Below are positions 22,288-30,951 of a stretch of 64,000 nt of DNA, piece by piece (position 1 is the stretch's first letter; each line of letters starts with the position of its first letter). The notes beneath the pieces were generated by a model. That model was given only the letters and a program-made list of their open reading frames with translations. It was not told the origin of the DNA and made no database searches. The position numbers were made by a program, and so were the translations under genes. Source of the DNA: Sphaerotilus microaerophilus (lineage in GTDB: Bacteria; Pseudomonadota; Gammaproteobacteria; Burkholderiales; Burkholderiaceae_C). The stretch covers positions 372,001-436,000 of the forward strand of contig NZ_AP025730.1 in assembly GCF_023734135.1 (NCBI RefSeq), written 5' to 3'.

Positions 22288-24639
22288 TCAGGCTGCTTTC
22301 ACGGGCGAGCGATCGGCGACGGCAGGCGTTGCAGCCTGAGCTGAAGTCGGAAGGGACAGCGTGCGCGCCAGGGCCGGCGCGGACGGCACGACGATGGAAT
22401 GCACCTTGACGCCCTGCAGCTGGGCCGCACGAATGACATGCTGGATGCCGCCGATGCCCCCTTCGCTGGCTTCCTTGTTCCACAGCGCAAGCAGGGTGAT
22501 CTCGGTGTCGTCGCCGAGTTCGTAGGCCGCGGTGAGCGCGTGCTGGAGCATCCACAGGCTGTTGCGGCGCCCGACGTTGTAGTACGGGCGGCCATTGAGC
22601 CAGCGCGGCATCTCGTTGGTATCGGTGAAGGTGCTGATCGGCACGGGGTCGCCGGGAACGTCGGGACGCTGGGCCTGCTGGCGCACGGTGCGGTACACGC
22701 TGAGGAACCGCTCGACCCACTCCGGTCCTGCCGGGGCCACGTACTGGCCGACGTACTGGCGCCAGGGCAAGGCAAGGCACAGTCGGGTCGGTATGTGCTG
22801 GGCCTGGCAGACCTCGTGGAACAGCAGATCGCCGCCATTGGCGCCGGCAGCCAGGCCAAAGACGATCTGCCCGCCGCAGGCAAGTTCATTGTCGATGGCC
22901 TGCCGGATCGCGTCGCGCACGGCATCCACGCAGTCAGCCGGAAATCCGGGTCGCCGGACGGTGCTGCCGGAGTCTGACCCTGGCATCGAGCTGTCCAGGC
23001 GCAGCCCGACGAACATCAGGATGCGCGGGCGCTGCTGGTTCTTCTGCAGGGTACCGCGGCGGCGGCTGAGGACCTGCGTGGCCTGGGCCACGTTCCTGGC
23101 GATGGTGCCGATCTCCGAGTGCTGGTCCTGTTCCCTGCCCCGGATGTCCAGCTCCAGATAGACCTCCAGCGCACGTCGCATCGACTCCTCGGCGTTGTCG
23201 GGGGCGAAGTGCTTGGCCTCCTCATACAGCTGGGCGACGTGCTGTGGCTGGTCGCTGATGATGCATTCGACGGCGGCCTCGAGCAGCGTGAACCAAGGGT
23301 CGATGCTGCCCAGCTGCTGCAGGCGTTCACGGTCGGCCTCGACCGCCAGCTCAAGGGCGGCGATGAGGGAGCGGATGCGCCGCTGGCGCCGAACCAGCGC
23401 CGTGGCTGCTTCGGCAGGGCGCCGCTGCAGGCTCGTCCAGACGTCGGGTTGCCGTTGCGCCAATTCAACCTGGATCACCAGCAGGGTCAAGGCATTCAAT
23501 CCGGCGTAGGCGTTGTTCAGGTCGGCCTTGAAGGCCTCGTGGTAGGCGTCGAAGGCGCGCTGCAGCAGAGGCGAGGCCAGCGCAGCGCGCTGGCGGGCCG
23601 CCAGCGCGCTCGTGTCGGCATCCATGTCGGAGGTGCCGCAGGCGCCATCCCCGGCGTTGCGCCACTGCTTGACCCAGACCTCCTTGAGGTTGCGCCCGTT
23701 CAGGGAGCGCAACTCGGACAGGCGCGCGGGTGCCAGGGTCCGAGTGCGGGCGACGCGTGCGAGTGCCTGTTCGGAGCGGGTGATGTCGCCGACACGCTGG
23801 TAGATCGTCGACAGCACCGTGTTGGCCTCGACATCGTCGGGGTAGCGACCGACGATCTGCTCCCAGGTCGCCTTCGCGCCGTCGATGAAGTTGGATTCGA
23901 ACTGCGCCCGGCCGACCACGCGCAGGCCTTCTGCCTCCCAGAGAAAGCCCTCGCATTCCATTGCCAGCAGGCTGAGATGCTCGCGCTGCCGGTAGCGCTG
24001 GGCCCGCTCCACCTCCTCGCGGAACTCCTCGGGCACGGCGATGAACCGGGCACGGTCCTCCGCTTCCAGCTGTGGCAGGAGCTTGAAGATCGGGCTGTCG
24101 GCCTCGGTGGAGCTGATGGTGCCGCGCAGGGCCGTCACCAACCGGTCGACCACGGCCTTGGGGTGCTCGGCGAGTTCGTCCAGGCTGTACTCGAAGTAGC
24201 GGTCGGTCTTGAGATCGAACGGGTATTCGCTGAGGTTGCATCGGATCAGGAAGGTGTACTTGTCCCTGAAGGCCTGACGCACGCCCAGTTCGTAGTAGAC
24301 GTTGGGGTTGTGGATGGACAGGTCGGCGATCACCACGTCGGCGGTGAGCAGCTTGTTGAACATGTCCTCGCGGATGTTGCCTGCCACCACCACCGCGCTG
24401 GCGGGTTCGCCACGGATGCGCAGCTTTTCGAGTGCCGGGTCCAGGAGACGCTGCTGCACCGCGTCGAAGTTCACCTGGGCGCTCCACAGGCCCGAACCGC
24501 CCAGCTGCTCGACCGTCTTGACCAGGTCGCCCAGGCCGATCTTGTCGAGCTTCGCCTTGAGTTCGGTGGCGAGCTTCGCCGAAGCGATCTGCACCTCCTT
24601 GGCGCCGAAGGGGCGCACGATGAAGGCATTGAGCGGCAT
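22288..24639 (-). CDS. Multidomain protein: TIR/deoxyribosyltransferase-like N-domain, TRAFs-binding (DUF4071) region, SLOG-like C-domain
   Basis: The 783-residue soluble protein has three parts. Residues 1-130 look like a nucleoside 2-deoxyribosyltransferase/TIR-like Rossmann fold (VVVAGNIREDMFNKLLTADV, then IADLSIHNPNVYYELGVRQAF). Residues about 215-500 are TPR-like and match the MAP3K TRAFs-binding domain (AFDAYHEAFKADLNNAYAGLNALTLL). Residues about 545-760 resemble a SLOG/LOG-like nucleotide-binding domain (QIVFGLAAGANGGDLLFHEVC, LALPWRQYVGQYV). Such combinations are suspected of NAD or nucleotide-derivative sensing in immunity or stress, but no function is established. It has no operon partner and its GC content matches the chromosome. 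The start ATG 24639 opens with MPLNAFIVRPFG. Confidence 0.72.
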   Translation of the reverse strand: MPLNAFIVRPFGAKEVQIASAKLATELKAKLDKIGLGDLVKTVEQLGGSGLWSAQVNFDAVQQRLLDPALEKLRIRGEPASAVVVAGNIREDMFNKLLTADVVIADLSIHNPNVYYELGVRQAFRDKYTFLIRCNLSEYPFDLKTDRYFEYSLDELAEHPKAVVDRLVTALRGTISSTEADSPIFKLLPQLEAEDRARFIAVPEEFREEVERAQRYRQREHLSLLAMECEGFLWEAEGLRVVGRAQFESNFIDGAKATWEQIVGRYPDDVEANTVLSTIYQRVGDITRSEQALARVARTRTLAPARLSELRSLNGRNLKEVWVKQWRNAGDGACGTSDMDADTSALAARQRAALASPLLQRAFDAYHEAFKADLNNAYAGLNALTLLVIQVELAQRQPDVWTSLQRRPAEAATALVRRQRRIRSLIAALELAVEADRERLQQLGSIDPWFTLLEAAVECIISDQPQHVAQLYEEAKHFAPDNAEESMRRALEVYLELDIRGREQDQHSEIGTIARNVAQATQVLSRRRGTLQKNQQRPRILMFVGLRLDSSMPGSDSGSTVRRPGFPADCVDAVRDAIRQAIDNELACGGQIVFGLAAGANGGDLLFHEVCQAQHIPTRLCLALPWRQYVGQYVAPAGPEWVERFLSVYRTVRQQAQRPDVPGDPVPISTFTDTNEMPRWLNGRPYYNVGRRNSLWMLQHALTAAYELGDDTEITLLALWNKEASEGGIGGIQHVIRAAQLQGVKVHSIVVPSAPALARTLSLPTSAQAATPAVADRSPVKAA

Positions 24640-24738
24640 GTTGAACCCCCGTCATCCCGCAGCAGATGTGCTGCCGACACTTCCGTTTTGATCAGTATGG
24701 GGGTCGTGCGAACGCGGGTCAATGCACGTGGATGCCGT

Positions 24739-25077
24739 TCAACCTGCGCTGCTGTCCGGCGTGAACTCAGGCGGGTACTTGCGCGCGTTCAGGCCGATCT
24801 TGCGGTCCACCGCCGCGGCGAGGTCCACGCCGCAGCGGTCGGCGATCTGCACCAGGTAGACCAGCACGTCGGCGATCTCCTCGCCCAGGTGCTGCTGCAC
24901 CTCCGGCCGCTCGGCGACGCGGGTGGACTCTTCCGGCGTCATCCACTGGAAGATCTCCACCAGCTCGCCGGCCTCCACCACCATCGCCATCGCGAGGTTC
25001 TTGGGCGTCTGGTAGGGCTCCCAGCCGCGCTCGGCCGAGAAGCGGCGCAGGCGCGCCTGCAGGGCGGGGATGTCCAT
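24739..25077 (-). CDS. MazG-like nucleotide pyrophosphohydrolase
   Basis: The 112-residue protein is an all-alpha NTP pyrophosphohydrolase of the MazG/RS21-C6 (dCTPase-like) group. The metal-binding motif is EAGELVEIFQW, then EEIADVLVYLVQIADRCGVD (E-x2-E ... E-x2-D). It probably cleans non-canonical or excess dNTPs. It has one domain, unlike the two-domain E. coli MazG. The start ATG 25077 fits the family N-terminus (MDIPALQARLRRFSAERGW). Confidence 0.88.
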   Translation of the reverse strand: MDIPALQARLRRFSAERGWEPYQTPKNLAMAMVVEAGELVEIFQWMTPEESTRVAERPEVQQHLGEEIADVLVYLVQIADRCGVDLAAAVDRKIGLNARKYPPEFTPDSSAG

Positions 25078-25103
25078 CGTGCGGTCCTTCGGGTCGGTCT
25101 GCG

Positions 25104-25181
25104 TCAGTCCTTGAGGCCCTGCTCGCGCCGCCGCTCGACGGCCGGGCGGACATCGACGAACGGGACGGCGGGTGCAGACAT
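25104..25181 (-). CDS. Possible 25-residue peptide just upstream of the MazG-like gene
   Basis: An ATG at 25181 opens a 25-codon frame (MSAPAVPFVDVRPAVERRRE, ending QGLKD) that stops 26 bases before the MazG-like start on the same strand. It could be a leader peptide, a small protein or chance. The bias of its third positions to G/C is normal for the genome, which is the only support. Confidence 0.25.
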   Translation of the reverse strand: MSAPAVPFVDVRPAVERRREQGLKD

Positions 25182-25255
25182 GCTCGCCAGCCTAGCAGCG
25201 CCAGCGCCTAAGATGCCCGGACTCGAACGCATCCGTTCTGGAAGGGAGGGCCTCC

Positions 25256-25681
25256 ATGAACCGCAGTCCTGCGCTGGGCGTCATCTTCGCCATGCTCCTG
25301 CTCCAGCCGGGGTGGGGTCTGGCGCAGACGCCGATGACCAAGTGCGTCGGCAACGGGCGGACCGTCTATACCCAGGCGGGCCCGTGTCCGCCCGGCCTGG
25401 CGCCGGTGGAGATGCGGTTGCAGCCGCTGTCCGCCGCCGATGCCCAGCCGGTGCCGGCACGACGGGGCCGCGCCGCGCTGGCGGCCGCGCCCACCACGGC
25501 AGGCGAGCCGGAGCGGGTGAGCGAATCGCGCCGCAAGCGCGCCAACCGCTGCGAGGCGCTGGCACGGCAGATCGAGCAGATCGACGCCCTTGCGCGCCAG
25601 CCGCAGTCGGGCGCGCGGCAGGATGCGCTGCGCGAACAGCGCCGCAGGGTGCAGCGGCGCCATGCGGACCTGGGTTGCTGA
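25256..25681 (+). CDS. Exported DUF4124-like small protein
   Basis: The 141-residue protein has a clear signal peptide (MNRSPALGVIFAMLLLQPGW, cleavage near GLAQ). A short DUF4124-like motif follows (TKCVGNGRTVYTQAGPCPPG, with two cysteines), and a charged helical C-terminus with a cysteine at each end of a probable coiled coil (RCEALARQIEQIDALARQ). DUF4124 proteins are periplasmic and common in betaproteobacteria without assigned function. A GGGAGG ribosome-binding site precedes the ATG. Confidence 0.78.
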   Translation: MNRSPALGVIFAMLLLQPGWGLAQTPMTKCVGNGRTVYTQAGPCPPGLAPVEMRLQPLSAADAQPVPARRGRAALAAAPTTAGEPERVSESRRKRANRCEALARQIEQIDALARQPQSGARQDALREQRRRVQRRHADLGC

Positions 25682-25723
25682 GCGGGTGGCCGTGGCGGAC
25701 GGGATGAGCGTGGCCGCTGCGGC

Positions 25724-26440
25724 ATGATGGCCGGCATGGCTTCTTCCCTGAACCGCAGGCGGGCGGGCGTCTCGCTGGTGTGGCTGCTGGCGGTTGCGCC
25801 TGTCTGGGCCGCGGCGCCTGCGCACGCCTCGCTCTGCGAACGTGGCCGCCAGCAGTCGCCCATCGACATCGTGGCGACATCGCGCCAGCCCCTCCCGGCG
25901 TTGCAGGTGGCGTATCGGCCGGCGCCGCTGCGCTGGGTGAACGACGGCCACACGGTGCGGGTGCGCTTCTCGAATGGCAGCCACCTGCAGCTGGGGGCCG
26001 ATCGCCTGACGCTGACCCAGTTCCACTTCCACCTGCCCGGTGGCGACCGGTTGCGCGGCGAGGCGTTTCCGCTGGCGATGCACTTCCTGCACCGGGCGCC
26101 GGACGGGCGGCTGGTGCCGTTGGTCGTGCTCTGGCGCCTGGGGGCGCCGAGTGCAGCGCTGGACGCCCTGCTGCCCGACCTGCCGGCCGCCGGCGAGCCC
26201 GAACGCAGCGTGAGCGGCGTGACGGTCGATCCGGCGGCCTGGCTGCCCGCCGCGCGGGGGTACTACCGCTACGACGGCTCCGAGACCGCTCCGCCGTGCA
26301 GCGAGGGGGTGCGTTGGCTGGTGTTGAAGCAGCCGCAGACGCTCTCGGCCGGGCAGCTCGACCAGCTGCGGCAGCGCATCGCGCCCAATGCCCGAGCGGT
26401 CCAGCCGCTCAACGGGCGGGTGGTGCAGGAGACGCTCTGA
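25724..26440 (+). CDS. Alpha-class carbonic anhydrase, exported, with altered second-shell residues
   Basis: The 238-residue protein has a signal segment (RRAGVSLVWLLAVAPVWAAAPAHA) and an alpha-carbonic-anhydrase domain beginning RQQSPIDIV. Zinc ligands are visible as QFHFHLP (two His) and AMHFLH (third His); later motifs are CSEGVRWLVLKQP and NARAVQPLNGR. Two usually conserved acidic residues look changed: the Glu in the SEH element (here GGD) and the Glu before the third zinc histidine (ELH, here AMH). The loop is also shorter than in human enzymes. Zinc binding probably persists but activity may be altered. The first ATG is given; an ATG four codons later is equally possible. Confidence 0.85.
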   Translation: MMAGMASSLNRRRAGVSLVWLLAVAPVWAAAPAHASLCERGRQQSPIDIVATSRQPLPALQVAYRPAPLRWVNDGHTVRVRFSNGSHLQLGADRLTLTQFHFHLPGGDRLRGEAFPLAMHFLHRAPDGRLVPLVVLWRLGAPSAALDALLPDLPAAGEPERSVSGVTVDPAAWLPAARGYYRYDGSETAPPCSEGVRWLVLKQPQTLSAGQLDQLRQRIAPNARAVQPLNGRVVQETL

Positions 26441-26569
26441 CCGGGTGTGTGGTGTGCAGCGCGGTTTCCACCGGTGTTGAGGGCAGTCAAGGGGCTGCGG
26501 GGGCGGTTGGGGCATCGTGCCGCTTCGTTGATTGACGCGAGCACCGCTCGCCACAGAGAGGATCCCGGC

Positions 26570-27805
26570 ATGCCCTGCCCCACAGCCCTGCCGCGCGCAT
26601 TGCGGCCCGCCCTGCCCTTGAATACCCCGCCCCTGACCCTCCTGGCCCTGGCGGCCGGCCTGTGGCTGGCGTCGTCAGCCGGTGCAGCCGGCCCGGCGGG
26701 GTCCGCCGTGGCCACCAGCGCGCCGGCGCCGGCCGCTGCGGCGTCCAGGGCGCCCGGCGTGCGGGTCAAGGTCACGCCGGAGATGACTGGCGCGGGCATC
26801 GTTTCCAGCGGCGTGACGTTGCCGCCAATCCCGCCGGTGACGGGCAGCCGCACCAAGCCGGTGCCGTCCTGGGGCAAGCCGCTGCCCTACCCGATCGTGA
26901 TCGCCGACCGCCGCAACAACCGGCTGATCGAGGTGGCGCCGGACAAGCGCATCGTCTGGGAACTGCCGTCGCCCAATCTGGCGTTCTATCGCGGCAACGA
27001 GGACGTGAACTTCTCCGCCGACGGCAAGCGGCTGGCAGTGAGCGAGGAGGACAACTTCGACCTGCACATCGTCGACTACGAGCAGCGCACGGTCACCTGG
27101 ACCTACGGCGTGCCCGACACCCGCGGCAGCAAGGACGGGCTGTTGAACTACCCGGATGACTCGCACCTGCTGGATGACGGCAAGTTCCTGACCGCCGACA
27201 TCCGCAACTGCCGCGTGCTGATCATCGACCCGCAGACCAACCAGGTCGCCACGCAGTGGGGCCAGCCCGGCCAGTGCAAGCACAACCCGCCGCAGCAGCT
27301 GGCCTGGCCGAACGGGGCCACGCCGATGGACAACGGCGACATCCTGGTCAGCGAGATCACCGACGCGTGGATCTCGCGCATCACGCGCGAGGGCAAGGTG
27401 CGCTGGAGCGTGAAGGCACCCAAGGTGCGCTATCCGTCCGATGCCTTCCCGACGGTGGACGGCAAGCAGGTCATCGTGGCCGACTTCAGCAAGCCGGGCC
27501 GGGTGGTGATCTTCGATCCGGCCACCGGCAAGCCGACCTGGGAGTACTTCCAGAAGGACGGTGAAGGGTCGCTGGACCACCCGTCGATCGCACGCGAACT
27601 GCCCGATACCGGGGACGTGCTGATCGTCGATGACCTGCATGACCGCGTGATCGTGGTGGACCGCCAGACGAAAGCGATCATCTGGCAGTACGGCGTCAAG
27701 GGCGTGAAGGGCCACAAGCCGGGCTACTTGAACTACCCGGATGGCGTCGACCTGGACGTGTTCCGCGACTGGAAGCAGGCCACGGCCGCGAGGCCGAAGA
27801 CCTGA
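26570..27805 (+). CDS. Exported beta-propeller (PQQ/NHL-like) repeat protein
   Basis: The 411-residue protein has a signal segment (LTLLALAAGLWLASSAGAAG), a Pro/Ala-rich linker, then about six blade-like repeats: ADRRNNRLIEVAPDKRIVWE, ADIRNCRVLIIDPQTNQV, VDDLHDRVIVVDRQTKAIIW. The (D)xRNxRVxxID and xWxY pattern is typical of PQQ-like or arylsulfotransferase-like propellers. No catalytic residues can be assigned. It stands alone downstream of the carbonic anhydrase gene with its own AGAGAGGA ribosome-binding site, so the extended upstream frame is not used. Confidence 0.75.
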   Translation: MPCPTALPRALRPALPLNTPPLTLLALAAGLWLASSAGAAGPAGSAVATSAPAPAAAASRAPGVRVKVTPEMTGAGIVSSGVTLPPIPPVTGSRTKPVPSWGKPLPYPIVIADRRNNRLIEVAPDKRIVWELPSPNLAFYRGNEDVNFSADGKRLAVSEEDNFDLHIVDYEQRTVTWTYGVPDTRGSKDGLLNYPDDSHLLDDGKFLTADIRNCRVLIIDPQTNQVATQWGQPGQCKHNPPQQLAWPNGATPMDNGDILVSEITDAWISRITREGKVRWSVKAPKVRYPSDAFPTVDGKQVIVADFSKPGRVVIFDPATGKPTWEYFQKDGEGSLDHPSIARELPDTGDVLIVDDLHDRVIVVDRQTKAIIWQYGVKGVKGHKPGYLNYPDGVDLDVFRDWKQATAARPKT

Positions 27806-27896
27806 GCGGCTCGGCTGGAGCGGGCTTCAGGGCGGCGGCGCTGCACGGCGCGCGCCGCCTGCGCCGCTGTCTACCGCTGCCAGCGAGGGGCGCTGT

Positions 27897-28157
27897 TCAG
27901 CGCCGCCGTGCCGCAGGGGCCGGGCCGGGGCCGCGGTTGTCCAGGTGGCGGAACTTGATGCGGCCCTTGCTCAGATCGTAGGGCGAGAGTTCCAGCGACA
28001 CCCGGTCACCCGCCAGGATGCGGATGTTGTGCTTGCGCATGCGACCGGCGGTGTAGGCGATCAGCTCGTGACCGTTCTCAAGCTTGACGCGGTAGCGGGA
28101 GTCGGGCAGCACTTCCGAGACAACGCCGCCCATTTCGATCAGTTCTTCCTTGGCCAT
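27897..28157 (-). CDS. infA: Translation initiation factor IF-1
   Basis: The 86-residue protein is the single OB-fold IF-1 that binds the 30S A-site: [67 protein letters not shown]. It has a 14-residue Pro/Ala/Arg C-terminal extension absent from the 71-72-residue enterobacterial form. It starts 13 bases after the cold-shock gene on the same strand. Burkholderiales often have more than one infA; this cold-shock-linked copy may be the stress-induced one (inference). Confidence 0.95.
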   Translation of the reverse strand: MAKEELIEMGGVVSEVLPDSRYRVKLENGHELIAYTAGRMRKHNIRILAGDRVSLELSPYDLSKGRIKFRHLDNRGPGPAPAARRR

Positions 28158-28170
28158 CGTGTGTGCCGTC

Positions 28171-28383
28171 TTACAGCGGCTTGATGTTCGCGGCCTGCGG
28201 TCCCTTGGGGCCGTCCTTGACCTCGAACTCGACGCGCTGGTTTTCCTTCAGGCTGCGGAAGCCGCCGCCATTGCGAATTTCCGAGTGGTGGGCAAAGAGA
28301 TCCTTGCCGCCGCCTTCAGGGGTGATGAAGCCGTAGCCCTTGCCGTCGTCGAACCATTTGACGGAACCCGTCTGCGTACCCAT
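28171..28383 (-). CDS. Cold-shock protein (CspA family)
   Basis: The 70-residue OB-fold protein has the nucleic-acid-binding motifs [20 protein letters not shown] (RNP1) and LFAHHSEI (RNP2-like). It is an RNA chaperone. The usual phenylalanines of RNP2 (VFVHF) are partly changed to LFAHH. It is the first gene of a pair with infA. About 220 bases upstream have no gene and could include a structured 5' leader, as in other csp genes; I cannot define it. Confidence 0.93.
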   Translation of the reverse strand: MGTQTGSVKWFDDGKGYGFITPEGGGKDLFAHHSEIRNGGGFRSLKENQRVEFEVKDGPKGPQAANIKPL

Positions 28384-28608
28384 GGTGAGCTGTCCTCAGA
28401 GTGTGTGTTGGCACATGAACGCGTGTTGGCTGGGTGCCAACGGCGACAGAAACACCCAAGAAACGTCAGACCGGGGGGATTTCAAACGGGGCCGGCTTCG
28501 CTTGGTGACAGGGCATCCGGGGGCGAAGCGGTTCGATGAGCAAGACCTTGCGAAAACGGCCTTGTGTAGTTCTGCGCCCGCCAGTGTACCCGCTTGGGAC
28601 GGTTCAAG

Positions 28609-30804
28609 TCACGCATTCGAGACACGCCCAGGCGCCCCCGTGCGCAGGCACAGGGCGGCCTGGGCGGGTTCCTGCGCCTGTGCGCTCAGGTGGCCCTGGT
28701 ACGCCTCGCAGCCGATCTGGCGCAGCCAGGCCAGCTGGGCCGGCGTCTCGACGCCTTCGGCCACGGTGCCGATGCCCAGTTCGCGCGCCAGGGCGATGAC
28801 CAGGCGAATGATCGCCTCGCCGGCCCGGTCGCCTGGCACGGCGGCAAAGAAACTGCGGTCGATCTTGAGCCGGTCCACGCCGAAGCGGTGCAGCAGCGCG
28901 AGGCTGGAGTAGCCGGTGCCGAAGTCGTCCAGGCTCACGCGCACGCCCAGGCGGCGGCACTCGGCCAGCAGGTGTGCGGCGGCCTCGGGCTGCTGCAGCA
29001 TGCTGCTCTCGGTCAGTTCCAGCTCCAGTCCACCGGGTGCCAGCCCGGCCGCTGCCAGCGCGGCGCCGACCCGGGCCGGGAAGTCCGGCTGCTGCAGTTG
29101 CCGGCCCGACACGTTGACCGCCATCGGCACCGCTGGCAGACCCATCAGCTGCCAGCTGCGCGCCTGCTGGCAGGCCTCGCGCAGCACCCAGTCGCCCAGT
29201 TCGTCGATCAGCCCGGCCTCCTCGGCATGGCCGATGAAGGCATCGGGCATCACCAGCCCGCGCAGTGGGTGGCGCCAGCGCACCAGCGCCTCGACGCCGA
29301 CCAGCCGGCCATCGGCCACCGCAAACTGCGGCTGGTAGTGCAGCAGCAGGTCCCCGCGGGCCACCGCCCCGGGCAGTTCGGCCACCACCAGCGCCCGGGC
29401 ATCGAGCCGCCGGGCGAGTGGCTCGCCGCACACTTCCACGCCACCACGGCCTTGGCGGCGCGCCTGCAGCAGGGCGGCCTCTGCCTGGTGCAGCAGGCGC
29501 TGTGCCGCGGCGCGCGTGTCCAGCGGCACCCCGGCCAGCAGCGCCACCCCCACGCTCCAGGACAGGTGCGGCGCTGCGGGCGCTGGTGTCAACGCCAGGG
29601 TCTGCTGCAGCTGCAGCGCGGCGGCCCGGGCGGTGGCCGCGTCGGGCAGGCCGGGCCGGAGCAGCCGCAGGCCGTCGCCATCGGTGCGCCACACGCGGCC
29701 CGGCATGCCGTCGGCCCCCGCCGCTGGCCGCAGCCGCCGGGCCGCCTGCGCCAGACGGGCGTCGACGGCGGCATGGCCGGCCGCCGCGCGCAGGTCGTCG
29801 GCATGGTCCAGGCCGATGGCATACAACGCTGCACCCTCGCCACGAGCCGCGAGGGCGGCCACCTTGTCGAGCAGCGCGCGGTGCGCGGCGGCCGGCCCGG
29901 TGGGCGGCGCGCCGCTGGGCACTGCTGCGGCGCGCAGGTGGCGGCCGGGCTGGCGGGTGGCCGTGGTGGCCGCGCGGAACACCAGCCCGTCACCCAACGG
30001 CGCCAGGCCCAGCTCCGCCGCCAGCGTGCGCGCCTCCTCGCCCAGCCAGATCAGCCCGTGGCTGGACAGGCTGCGCAGCAGGCGGCGCAGCAGCGGGCGC
30101 TGGACCGAGGGTCGCAGCGGGGCCAGCAGGCCGTGCGCGATGAGCAGGTCGCCGCCGGGCAGCGGCGCGTCGTGCAGGGCCTGGTGGACGTGGCAGTGCA
30201 CCGGCCAGCCGCGCAACGGTGCGCAGTCGTCCACGCCAGCCTCCCGTGGCGATGGGTGGGCGCGGCTGACGTGCAGGCGCCAGCCCGGCACGAGCGCTGC
30301 CTGCGGGGCGGGGCTGGTGGCCGCAGGCGCCACGGCCGCGGCCAGCCACTGCGCCAGCAGCCGCGCGTGCGTCATGTCCGGGCAGGCCGGCAGCCAGACC
30401 TGCAGGGCCGGCTCGCGGCCCGGGCGCGCGCCCAGCAGCGGCAGCGCCGTGGCCAGGGTGTTGAGCGACTCGGCATCTGCCAGCGGGTTGGCCACCTGCG
30501 ACCAGGCCTGCTGCTCGATGGTGCCGATCAGTGCGCGGGCCTCGGACCGGGCGGGGTCACGCAACCGCTCCAGGTAAGTGGCAGGCGGCGTGTCGGCCAT
30601 GCCTGAATGGGCCAGGCGCTCGGCCAGTGCCGCCTGCCAGGCCGAGCGCCGGTACAGGCGCAGGTCTACCTGCGCCATGCCCTGCACCGCGTGCAGCAGC
30701 TCGGCCGTGGCCGGGCCGTTCCAAGCCTTCATCAGTGCCATGTCACACAGCGGGCCACGGCCTCCCCGGGCCGGGTGCTGCTTCCCTCGTCGTAGTTTGA
30801 ACAT
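28609..30804 (-). CDS. CheR-like / degenerate GGDEF / EAL signalling protein
   Basis: The 731-residue protein begins with a CheR-like receptor-methyltransferase region (about 35-270: LLHAVQGMAQVDLRLYRRS resembles the CheR N-domain, followed by a weak SAM-fold part), then a GGDEF-like domain lacking the GGDEF motif (about 300-450). A well-conserved EAL phosphodiesterase domain follows (about 470-725) with VGVEALVRW, TESSML, DDFGTGYSSL, KIDRSF and EGVET. It should hydrolyse cyclic di-GMP. The CheR part lacks obvious SAM-binding glycines and may be only a binding module. The start is uncertain; MALMKAWNG at 30741 is an alternative. Confidence 0.8.
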   Translation of the reverse strand: MFKLRRGKQHPARGGRGPLCDMALMKAWNGPATAELLHAVQGMAQVDLRLYRRSAWQAALAERLAHSGMADTPPATYLERLRDPARSEARALIGTIEQQAWSQVANPLADAESLNTLATALPLLGARPGREPALQVWLPACPDMTHARLLAQWLAAAVAPAATSPAPQAALVPGWRLHVSRAHPSPREAGVDDCAPLRGWPVHCHVHQALHDAPLPGGDLLIAHGLLAPLRPSVQRPLLRRLLRSLSSHGLIWLGEEARTLAAELGLAPLGDGLVFRAATTATRQPGRHLRAAAVPSGAPPTGPAAAHRALLDKVAALAARGEGAALYAIGLDHADDLRAAAGHAAVDARLAQAARRLRPAAGADGMPGRVWRTDGDGLRLLRPGLPDAATARAAALQLQQTLALTPAPAAPHLSWSVGVALLAGVPLDTRAAAQRLLHQAEAALLQARRQGRGGVEVCGEPLARRLDARALVVAELPGAVARGDLLLHYQPQFAVADGRLVGVEALVRWRHPLRGLVMPDAFIGHAEEAGLIDELGDWVLREACQQARSWQLMGLPAVPMAVNVSGRQLQQPDFPARVGAALAAAGLAPGGLELELTESSMLQQPEAAAHLLAECRRLGVRVSLDDFGTGYSSLALLHRFGVDRLKIDRSFFAAVPGDRAGEAIIRLVIALARELGIGTVAEGVETPAQLAWLRQIGCEAYQGHLSAQAQEPAQAALCLRTGAPGRVSNA

Positions 30805-30915
30805 CCCCCGCGCGGGGCGGCAGGCCGGTTGCCCGGTGCCGCTTCAGGCGCCCTTGTCTGCCTTCTGGAGCCGATCGATTAGGGGGCCACGCCGGTCCCC
30901 TCGCTTGTCAGGCGG

Positions 30916-30948
30916 CGCAGAGACCTGCCCAAACGCGCAAAATCGTAC
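30916..30948 (-). repeat. 33-bp repeated motif, copy 1 (upstream of the EAL gene)
   Basis: On the minus strand this reads GTACG, TTTTGCGC, TTTGGGCAGG and TCTCTGCG in sequence. It matches the copy at 32640-32672 at about 25 of 33 positions. It lies between the end of the first AraC gene and the EAL gene, about 110 bases upstream of the EAL start. A shared regulator site is the simplest reading. Confidence 0.45.
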
Positions 30949-30951
30949 GGG

